A stretch of 37,252 nt of DNA, from assembly GCA_018648805.1 (NCBI GenBank), contig JABGQM010000044.1, positions 1-37,252 on the forward strand. The letters run 5' to 3'. The notes beneath the pieces were generated by a model. That model ran no database searches. It was not told where the DNA came from and was given only the letters and a program-made list of their open reading frames with translations. Positions 8,222 through 15,125 of this stretch are shown here, piece by piece. Every line of letters starts with the position of its first letter. Within the stretch, counting starts at the first letter, position 1. This DNA comes from Verrucomicrobiota bacterium (GTDB taxonomy: Bacteria > Verrucomicrobiota > Kiritimatiellia > UBA8416 > JABMPJ01). Made by a program: the position numbers and the translations under genes.

Positions 8222-10606
8222 ATGACGGCGTGGACAGGTGAAGATGCGGGCTGGCGGCGGTTGTGGGGCATCATCCTGGTGCCGCTCTGCCTCTTTCTGG
8301 CACTGGGACTCTTTTCGTATGACTGGAAGGATATTGGCCTGCTCCAGGCGCCGCCTAACAGCCCACCTGCCAATCTGATTGGCCCGGTTGGGGCCTGGCT
8401 GTCGTTCGGGCTGCTCATGCTGTTTGGCGTGGGAGCCTATCTGGCGCCGCTGTGGTGTTTTGTGTTTGGGGTGGTACTGTTCTTCGATCGCGAAGAACGT
8501 GTCTGGCCGCGGGGTATCTGGCTGTTCGTATGGATCCTCTCGGTGGTGGCCCTGATCGAGTTGAATGCCGGTGCGGCACGTGTGGCCTCTGATGCGTCAT
8601 GGGTGCTTGACCGCTGTCGTGCGTTGAACATCACCGAGGCGGGGGGGCTGTTCGGTCGTCTGCTGATCCGCGGGCTGTTGGTGAAGGCGCTGAGCCCGGT
8701 TGGTACCGGCATCGTGGTGTGGTCGGTCTTCGCGATCGCGTTGATCCTGATGATAGAGGTCCGCAATCTGCTCAAGGTCGGTCAGCTGGCCTATACGGGT
8801 GTGATGCAGCTGGTGGCCCAGGGGCGTGAGACGCTGGAAGCCCGTAACGATCGCCGTACACAGCTTGAGCGTGAAGAGCGCCAGATTGAAAAACGCCGCC
8901 GGCGCCTGGAACGGGTGGTCAATCGCCGACCCAAGCCGGACGCTGACGAGAAGGCCGCTGCACGCAAGCCCGAAGCGCCCGCAGAGAAACCAAAGCGCAA
9001 GCGCAAGCGGCCCGCGAAGAAGCCAGAGGATGTGGCGGTGGCGCCCGTGCCGGTTGCCTCGCCCCCGCCGCCGGCCGGTGATAGCGACAAGCCACCCTAC
9101 CAGCTGCCGCCGATGAGCTTGCTCGAGGAGATTCCCGCCCAGTCGGGCGTAGAGGTCGACACCGATACAACGGCGATGGTGCTGGTGGGCACCCTACGCG
9201 AATTTGGGATTGAAACCGAACTGACGAATGTGGATGTCGGACCGGTTGTGACGCGTTACGAGTTGCTGCCTGCCCCGGGCGTGCGCGTGGAGCGGATTAG
9301 CGGATTGAGCAACAACCTGGCCTTAGCCCTGAAGGCTACCAGCGTGCGCGTTCAGGCCCCCGTGCCCGGCAAGGGCGTCGTGGGCGTGGAAGTGCCCAAC
9401 GCGGTAGCCAACATGGTGGTGCTGCGCGAGATCCTGGAGGGCAAGACGTGGCGGTCGGGCAAGGCCAACGTACCCCTCTGTATCGGCAAGGATGTGGCTG
9501 GCGTGGATATTGTGGGGGACCTGGCTGCCATGCCGCATCTCCTGATCGCCGGCGCGACGGGCGCGGGCAAGACGGTTTGTATGAACTCTATTCTGGCCGG
9601 CCTGTTGATGTCGAAATCACCCGAGGAGTTGCGTCTGCTGCTGGTGGATCCCAAGATCGTGGAGTTCTCGGTGTACAATGACTTGCCGCACCTGGTGGTG
9701 CCGGTCATCACGGATCCACACAAGGTATGCCTGGGGCTGCGCTGGGCCATCAACGAGATGGAGAAGCGCTACAAGCTGTTTGCGCAGGTTGGCGTGCGCA
9801 ACATTGCCTCGTTTAACTCGCGTGAGGTCGCGACGCAGGAGGAGCTGTTCGGGGGGATGGGCGGGGGGCAGACCAAGGGGTCTATCCCGCAAAAGCTGCC
9901 CTATATCGTGATCGTCATTGATGAGCTGGCCGACCTGATGCTGGCGGCACAGGCCGATATCGAGAACTCGATTGCGCGCCTGGCACAGCTGTCGCGTGCC
10001 GTTGGTATTCACATGATCATCGCCACGCAGCGTCCCTCCGTGAATGTGATTACGGGTACGATCAAGGCCAACTTCCCGGGACGTGTGGCCTTCCAGACCG
10101 CCCAGAAGAATGACAGCCGTATCATTCTGGATGCACCGGGGGCCGACAAGCTTCTGGGGCGTGGCGACATGCTCTACCTCCCGCCGGGCAGCAGCAAGCT
10201 GGTGCGTGCACAGGGCTCGATGACGACCGATGACGAGATCGGGCGGATTGTCAACTTTATCAAGCAGCAGGCCCCCCCCGCGTTTGTCAGTGAGATCAAA
10301 GAGACTATTGAGAAGAGCAGTACCCCCGGTGTGATGGATACGGGCGATGAGGATGACGCCCTGTTGTCGCAGGCGGTTGAGATCATACGCGAGACGCGGC
10401 GTGCTTCGACATCGTCGCTGCAGCGGCGCCTGCGCATCGGCTACACGCGTGCGGCGCGGGTGATGGATATCCTGGAGGAGCGCGGTCTGATCGGCCCGCC
10501 ACGCGGTTCCGAGCCGCGAGAGATCCTGATTGATTTAGATGGTGAGATCCCTGAGAACCCCACCGAAGACGATCCGATGATTGGCCCCGAGGACGAGGAG
10601 GAGTAA
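8222..10606 (+). CDS. ftsK: DNA translocase FtsK
   Basis: Septal DNA pump that clears chromosome ends into daughter cells and activates dimer resolution. Seen in 794 residues: four or more membrane helices in the first 180 residues, and a charged coiled and Lys/Pro-rich linker (200-295). The RecA-like motor has an alpha part (about 300-410), Walker A GATGAGKT (444-451), Walker B YIVIVIDELADLM (561-573) and ATQRPSVNVITG. The C-terminal gamma winged helix (about 730-765) has LQRRLRIGYTRAARVMDIL, which reads KOPS-type polar sequences. A short acidic tail ends the protein. The gamma domain separates it from plasmid transfer ATPases. It is followed immediately by the RodZ-like gene, whose ribosome binding site lies in the ftsK 3' end. 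Confidence 0.97.
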   Translation: MTAWTGEDAGWRRLWGIILVPLCLFLALGLFSYDWKDIGLLQAPPNSPPANLIGPVGAWLSFGLLMLFGVGAYLAPLWCFVFGVVLFFDREERVWPRGIWLFVWILSVVALIELNAGAARVASDASWVLDRCRALNITEAGGLFGRLLIRGLLVKALSPVGTGIVVWSVFAIALILMIEVRNLLKVGQLAYTGVMQLVAQGRETLEARNDRRTQLEREERQIEKRRRRLERVVNRRPKPDADEKAAARKPEAPAEKPKRKRKRPAKKPEDVAVAPVPVASPPPPAGDSDKPPYQLPPMSLLEEIPAQSGVEVDTDTTAMVLVGTLREFGIETELTNVDVGPVVTRYELLPAPGVRVERISGLSNNLALALKATSVRVQAPVPGKGVVGVEVPNAVANMVVLREILEGKTWRSGKANVPLCIGKDVAGVDIVGDLAAMPHLLIAGATGAGKTVCMNSILAGLLMSKSPEELRLLLVDPKIVEFSVYNDLPHLVVPVITDPHKVCLGLRWAINEMEKRYKLFAQVGVRNIASFNSREVATQEELFGGMGGGQTKGSIPQKLPYIVIVIDELADLMLAAQADIENSIARLAQLSRAVGIHMIIATQRPSVNVITGTIKANFPGRVAFQTAQKNDSRIILDAPGADKLLGRGDMLYLPPGSSKLVRAQGSMTTDDEIGRIVNFIKQQAPPAFVSEIKETIEKSSTPGVMDTGDEDDALLSQAVEIIRETRRASTSSLQRRLRIGYTRAARVMDILEERGLIGPPRGSEPREILIDLDGEIPENPTEDDPMIGPEDEEE

Positions 10607-10607
10607 G

Positions 10608-11465
10608 ATGGCCCTAGGCAAGACACTCAAGCAGGCACGGATGCGCAAGAAGCTGACGGCATCGGAGGTGGCGGCCGGGACCCGCATGAAGACGCAGACG
10701 GTGACCGAGCTGGAAGAGGAGGATTTCAGTTCCATCGCGGCCCCTATCTACGCCAAAGGATTTATTAGGCTCTATGCCGAATTTGTGGGGGTGGACTCAC
10801 AGCCACTCATTGCGGAGTACGTTGAGTACTTTGTTGAAGGCAAGGTCCCCGCACCGCCAGCCGAAGAGATGCAACCGGCATTGTCTCCCGAGCTGGCGGC
10901 GCCACCTAAGCCTGAACCGGCGTCTGTTCCTGCCCCGGTTCCTGCCCCGATGCCGATCGAGGAACCCGCAACGTCACCTTCGCCCGGGCCGGTGGCTGCG
11001 CCCGTCGTGGCTGACGGGGAACCCGATTTGTTCAGCGAGGTGGAGCCGGCATCAAACGAACGGCGCGGCATCCTTATGGATGACGGCTACCGCGAGGAGG
11101 CCCCCGATCTGCGTGACCGTGCCGGGCAGGCCACGGCCAGTGCGGTGGATGCCCTGCAGCAGGCCGGCGACCGGGCGGGAAAAGCCTGTCGCAGTGCCCT
11201 GCAAGCCTGCGTGCAGTTTGTGGTGAATGCGTGGAAGGGTTTGGTGTCCACCGTGGTGGCGCGTCGTCAAGAGTTGACCCAGATTGACTTCCGAAACTTG
11301 TCCGCTCGCCACATGATGGCCCTCCTGGGAGTGCTGGTACTCGTGCTGCTCGTGATCTCGAGTCTGAGCCGTTGTGTGCGCGGCAGCGATGACCACGGGC
11401 GCGCCGACAATTCTGAACCGGCGTTGCCTGTGGCGGCTGAGCCCACGGATGTCTATCTCGACTAA
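10608..11465 (+). CDS. RodZ-like HTH membrane protein
   Basis: A 285-residue protein with an N-terminal cytoplasmic helix-turn-helix of the HTH_25/RodZ type (KTLKQARMRKKLTASEVA...IKAF-like YAKGFIRLYAEFVG). A proline/alanine-rich region (80-150) and an amphipathic helical region (165-225) follow, then one membrane helix (about 236-254). Only about 30 extracytoplasmic residues follow, so the beta domain (DUF4115) of classical RodZ is missing. RodZ links MreB to the wall synthesis machinery; that role is inferred. Start ATG 10608 is chosen over an earlier in-frame start because GAGGAGGAG lies just upstream and the conserved domain begins there. An ftsK-rodZ-rimO order is known from other phyla. 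Confidence 0.82.
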   Translation: MALGKTLKQARMRKKLTASEVAAGTRMKTQTVTELEEEDFSSIAAPIYAKGFIRLYAEFVGVDSQPLIAEYVEYFVEGKVPAPPAEEMQPALSPELAAPPKPEPASVPAPVPAPMPIEEPATSPSPGPVAAPVVADGEPDLFSEVEPASNERRGILMDDGYREEAPDLRDRAGQATASAVDALQQAGDRAGKACRSALQACVQFVVNAWKGLVSTVVARRQELTQIDFRNLSARHMMALLGVLVLVLLVISSLSRCVRGSDDHGRADNSEPALPVAAEPTDVYLD

Positions 11466-11474
11466 GGTATAACC

Positions 11475-12821
11475 ATGACGACACCCCAGACCCCACTCTC
11501 CGTCGGAATCATCAGCTTGGGCTGTGCCAAGAATCTGGTCGACTCTCAGATCATGGCGGGGGTCCTGCTGACCGAGGATATCACGATCGCGTCTGAGCCT
11601 GAGGTGGCGGATGTTCTTCTGGTCAACACCTGCTCCTTTATCCATGACGCCCGGGAAGAATCCGTCGAAGCCATCCTGGATGCCTGTCGCTTGCGCGATG
11701 AGGGCCGCCCCCGCGCCGTAGTGGTGACCGGCTGTATGCCCCAACGGTATCGTGATGAGCTGGCCGAGAGCCTGCCCGAGGTGGATGCGTTTGTAGGGCT
11801 GGATGGCCTTGAAACCATCGGGACGGTGATCCGCGCTGTTATCGACGGCAAGGCTCCACCACCGGTCGGAGCCAAGTCGCACCGGCTGTATGAGCCCCGA
11901 CTACCGGCCCTGTCGTTGACGGGGGGGCCGTATGCCTATCTTAAGATCGGGGAGGGGTGCAATCACCCCTGTGCCTTCTGTGCGATCCCCGCGATTCGGG
12001 GGCGTCACCGTTCACGACCGATCAATGCCCTGGTGGCCGAAGCCGAGACGTTGCTGGGCGCCGGCATTCGGGAGTTGAACTTGATTTCGCAGGATACGAC
12101 CAGTTACGGGCGTGATCTGCCTGATGCGGACTTGCCGCAGTTGCTGCACGCCCTAGGCGGCATTGGAGGGGAGTTCTGGATTCGCATTCTGTATGGCTAC
12201 CCCTCACAGGTGACCGATGCGGTACTGGATACGATGGGCGAGATCGACCAGGTGCTGCCCTATCTCGATATTCCGGTGCAACACAGTCATCCTGCTATTC
12301 TGAAGGCCATGAAGCGCGCCGGAACCTATCGTGCGGTGCAGCATCTTCCCGCACGTGTCCGCGAGCGACTGCCTGGCGCGACACTGCGTACGACCTGTCT
12401 GGTTGGTTTTCCGGGTGAGAAGCGTGAGCATTTCAGCCATCTCCTTGAGTATGTGCGCGAGGCCCGTTTCGATCACCTGGGCGCATTTGCTTTCTCCCCT
12501 GAGGATGGCACGGCGGCTGAGTCGATACCGGGCCGCCCTGGAGCTGAGACGGCGGAACGCCGTCGTGACAAGCTCCTGCTGGTGCAGCAGGAGGTTGTGG
12601 CCGAGAAGATCAAGGCTCTCATAGGAAGCGACGATGGCGCCCTGCTTGAAACACCCGGCGAGGAGTGTGGTCTCTGGATGGCGCGCGCGTCGCGCCAGGC
12701 CCCTGATGTCGACGGTATCACCTATGTCGAATCCGTTCCGGACTCGGCGCAGGCCGGCACCATCCTTCCCATTCGCTACACCGCTAGCGACGGATATGAC
12801 ATGATTGCGCAACCCGCTTGA
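11475..12821 (+). CDS. rimO: Ribosomal protein S12 methylthiotransferase RimO
   Basis: Radical-SAM enzyme that adds a methylthio group to the conserved aspartate of ribosomal protein S12. Seen in 448 residues: the N-terminal UPF0004 domain with three cluster cysteines (C17 in SLGCAKN, C53 in NTCSF, C87 in TGCMPQ). The radical-SAM CxxxCxxC motif is GCNHPCAFC (C162, C166, C169), with IPAIRGRHRSRP, typical of RimO rather than MiaB. PYLDIPVQHSHPAILKAMKR follows, then a C-terminal TRAM domain. Complete. It begins 9 bases after the RodZ-like gene and is probably the last gene of the ftsH-initiated cluster. Confidence 0.96.
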   Translation: MTTPQTPLSVGIISLGCAKNLVDSQIMAGVLLTEDITIASEPEVADVLLVNTCSFIHDAREESVEAILDACRLRDEGRPRAVVVTGCMPQRYRDELAESLPEVDAFVGLDGLETIGTVIRAVIDGKAPPPVGAKSHRLYEPRLPALSLTGGPYAYLKIGEGCNHPCAFCAIPAIRGRHRSRPINALVAEAETLLGAGIRELNLISQDTTSYGRDLPDADLPQLLHALGGIGGEFWIRILYGYPSQVTDAVLDTMGEIDQVLPYLDIPVQHSHPAILKAMKRAGTYRAVQHLPARVRERLPGATLRTTCLVGFPGEKREHFSHLLEYVREARFDHLGAFAFSPEDGTAAESIPGRPGAETAERRRDKLLLVQQEVVAEKIKALIGSDDGALLETPGEECGLWMARASRQAPDVDGITYVESVPDSAQAGTILPIRYTASDGYDMIAQPA

Positions 12822-12854
12822 CAGGCGCAGAGAGGGAGTTGACACTACACGGCC

Positions 12855-13457
12855 ATGGCTACTGATTGGGACATACGGGCACGGGGCTCCAGCTGTGCGG
12901 AGTGCGCGTGCGAGTTCAAGGACCAGCAGTCCTGCTTCTCCGTCCTCCGCTTCACCGACGAAGGCTACGTGCGCGCGGACCATTGCGAGGGGTGCTGGAC
13001 GGGGAATCCACCCGAGGATCGCGGGGTCAGCATGTGGAAGGGCATCTTTCTGGTGCCGCCACCGCCCGCGGCGGAGCCGCTGGCACAGGAGACGGCCGAG
13101 ACGCTTTTGCGCCGCTTGATGGAAGAGGATGCGGAGTCGCATGCCGACGTGATCTATATCCTGGCCGTCATGCTGGAGCGCAAGCGCCAGTTCATCGAAC
13201 GCGCCAAGCAGACCCGTGACGATGTTCTGATTCGCGTCTACGAGTACCGCAAGACCGGTGAGACGTTCCTGATTCGTGATCCCATGTTGAGCTTGGATGA
13301 GCTCGAACCCGTACAGGAACAGGTTGTGTCCCTTCTGGGTGGGGGGGAGAAGCCGCAGGATGCAGAGTCGGGCGAGGTCCCCTCAGATCTTTCGAAGGGT
13401 GAGACTGCGGTGGACGAGAACGGCGACGATAACGGTGGAGGATTGGATCCCTCGTAA
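12855..13457 (+). CDS. Uncharacterised protein with N-terminal zinc-ribbon motif
   Basis: A 200-residue protein I do not recognise as a named family. Seen: two Cys pairs, CAEC (C14, C17) and CEGC (C44, C47), spaced like a treble-clef or zinc-ribbon. Between them runs a FSVLRF..EGYVRADHCEGCW stretch. I recall similar W...C..C...F.S.L......R.D.C..CW proteins from other PVC bacteria, but cannot confirm this here. The middle is helical (about 78-150, ADVIYILAVMLERKRQFIER...). The last 35 residues are low-complexity Gly/Asp/Glu. No good ribosome binding site is close to this ATG; a GGGAG lies 16 bases upstream. The stop codon sits in the loop of a long inverted repeat. Function unknown; a protein- or RNA-binding role is only a guess. 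Confidence 0.75.
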   Translation: MATDWDIRARGSSCAECACEFKDQQSCFSVLRFTDEGYVRADHCEGCWTGNPPEDRGVSMWKGIFLVPPPPAAEPLAQETAETLLRRLMEEDAESHADVIYILAVMLERKRQFIERAKQTRDDVLIRVYEYRKTGETFLIRDPMLSLDELEPVQEQVVSLLGGGEKPQDAESGEVPSDLSKGETAVDENGDDNGGGLDPS

Positions 13458-13486
13458 TCCGTTCTCGTCGCCGCTATCGTCCACCG
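13408..13486. repeat. Long imperfect inverted repeat around stop codon
   Basis: Two 28-base arms, 13408-13435 and 13459-13486, are reverse complements at 25 of 28 positions, with a 23-base loop that holds the stop codon of the zinc-ribbon gene. No T-tract follows on either strand, so it is not a standard intrinsic terminator. Each arm contains an internal quasi-repeat of the form GACGAnAACGG. It may be a stabilising 3' hairpin, an attenuator before the D-aminoacylase gene, or a miniature mobile palindrome. Confidence 0.7.
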
Positions 13487-13517
13487 ATCCAGGGGTACTC
13501 CGAAACAAGTCATCAGT

Positions 13518-15125
13518 ATGTTCGACCTGATTATACGTCATTCCCGGGTCATTGATGGCACCGGGGCGGAGTCCTTCACCGCAGATGTCGGCATAGTGGG
13601 CGATATGATCACGGCCGTCGGCGATCTCTCGGGAGCCGAATCCCATGACACGATTGATCTCGGTGCCTCTCCACCTGCCCTCCATAGCCCGCAGAGCGAC
13701 GGAGGGACCTCCGACCTCATCCTCTGCCCCGGCTTCATTGATGCGCACACGCACTCAGACACCTACCTGCTTATAGAGCCGTCGGCACCGTCAAAGGTTT
13801 ACCAGGGCATCACGACCGAGGTATGTGGGAACTGCGGGGCCTCGGGTGCACCGATCTCGGATATCTCGCAGCTGCCTTCGGATTGGGCCGACAAGCGCTA
13901 TCCCGGTGCGTGGAGCAGCGTGGCGGAGTTTCGCGACCTGTTTGACCACGTCCGCCCGGCGGTGAATGCGGTGCTCTTGATCGGCCACAACACGCTGCGC
14001 CGCAACGTGGTAGGCTATGACAACCGGCCGGCCACGCCCAACGAGATGGATCGCATGCTGGGCCTGATGGAGGAGAGCATGGCGGCAGGAGGACGCGGCC
14101 TGACGACAGGCCTGGTCTATGCCCCCGGTATGTATGCCTCACGCGCGGAGATTGTGGCCTTGGCCAAGGTGGCCGGTCGTCACGACGGCATTTACGGCAG
14201 CCATATGCGCAGTGAAGGCGCGCAATTGATCGAAGCGATTGACGAGACGATTGAAATCGGGGAGGCGGCAGGATCGCGCATCCAGGTGTCACACCTCAAG
14301 GCGGCCGGACAGGACAATTGGCACAAGATGGACGCGGCGCTGGAGAGAATCCGCACGGCGCGTGAGCGCGGGGTGCCGGTGCTGTCGGACCGCTATCCCT
14401 ATACCGCCGGGGCGACCGATCTCGATGTGGTGTTTCCGGCGTGGTTCGCCGAAGGGGGGCGCGCGGTTATCCTGGCGCGGCTCAAGGATAGCGAGGCCCG
14501 CGCGCGCCTACGCGATGAGCTGTTGGCGAGTCGACCCACGGAGGCATGGGGCGGGGTGACGGTCGGCTCGACCTCGCATCCGGACAATCGCCGCTTCCGG
14601 GGCATGAACCTGCTGGCTGTTGGCGAGGCGTTGGGCTGTGACCCTGTGGACGCCATCCTGCACCTCTGCGAGAGCGACGAGCTGATGACGGGCGCCTTTT
14701 TTGCCGGTATGAGCGAGGCGAATATGTTCCGCGTCCTGGCAGAGCCGTACGTCATGCTTGGCTCAGACGCATCGCTGCGGTCGCCGACGGGGCCGCTCAG
14801 TCATGACTACCCCCATCCACGGGCATACGGCAGTTTTCCGCGTTTCCTGCGCTGGGCCCTGGACGGGCGGACCGTAGCGCTGCCGGAAGCGGTGCGCAAG
14901 ATGACGTCGCTGCCGGCCGGGCAGTTTGGACTGCATGACCGCGGTGTGATTGCCGAGAGGAAAAAGGCCGACCTGGTGGTCTTCGATGCGGCGCGTGTAC
15001 GCGATCGGGCCGACTACGGCGATCCGCACCAACTGTCCGAGGGCATCACGCACCTGGTGGTAAATGGTGTCGTGACGATCCGTGATGGCAAGCTGACCGG
15101 GACACGCGGCGGACGACTGGTCTGA
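13518..15125 (+). CDS. D-aminoacylase-family amidohydrolase
   Basis: A 535-residue metal-dependent amidohydrolase of the N-acyl-D-amino-acid deacylase / dihydroorotase-like group, probably hydrolysing N-acyl-D-amino acids or related dipeptides. Seen: the N-terminal beta sandwich start (DLIIRHSRVIDGTG), metal motif FIDAHTHSD (H77, H79) and the GNCG cysteine typical of D-aminoacylases. Metal-site histidines lie in YGSHMRSEG and QVSHLKAAG, catalytic aspartate in LGSDAS. The C-terminal return to the sandwich is KKADLVVFD and VVNGVVT. An insertion of about 16 residues (PPALHSPQSDGG region, 50-66) sits just before the HxH strand. No signal peptide, so cytosolic. It ends directly against the convergent cytochrome gene with no spacer, and lies 60 bases after the zinc-ribbon gene, separated by the inverted repeat. 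Confidence 0.9.
   Translation: MFDLIIRHSRVIDGTGAESFTADVGIVGDMITAVGDLSGAESHDTIDLGASPPALHSPQSDGGTSDLILCPGFIDAHTHSDTYLLIEPSAPSKVYQGITTEVCGNCGASGAPISDISQLPSDWADKRYPGAWSSVAEFRDLFDHVRPAVNAVLLIGHNTLRRNVVGYDNRPATPNEMDRMLGLMEESMAAGGRGLTTGLVYAPGMYASRAEIVALAKVAGRHDGIYGSHMRSEGAQLIEAIDETIEIGEAAGSRIQVSHLKAAGQDNWHKMDAALERIRTARERGVPVLSDRYPYTAGATDLDVVFPAWFAEGGRAVILARLKDSEARARLRDELLASRPTEAWGGVTVGSTSHPDNRRFRGMNLLAVGEALGCDPVDAILHLCESDELMTGAFFAGMSEANMFRVLAEPYVMLGSDASLRSPTGPLSHDYPHPRAYGSFPRFLRWALDGRTVALPEAVRKMTSLPAGQFGLHDRGVIAERKKADLVVFDAARVRDRADYGDPHQLSEGITHLVVNGVVTIRDGKLTGTRGGRLV

Noticed and set aside
9541..10000. FtsK as a conjugation or plasmid transfer ATPase, suggesting an integrated element
   Set aside because: N-terminal membrane helices, C-terminal gamma winged helix and housekeeping neighbours identify chromosomal FtsK.
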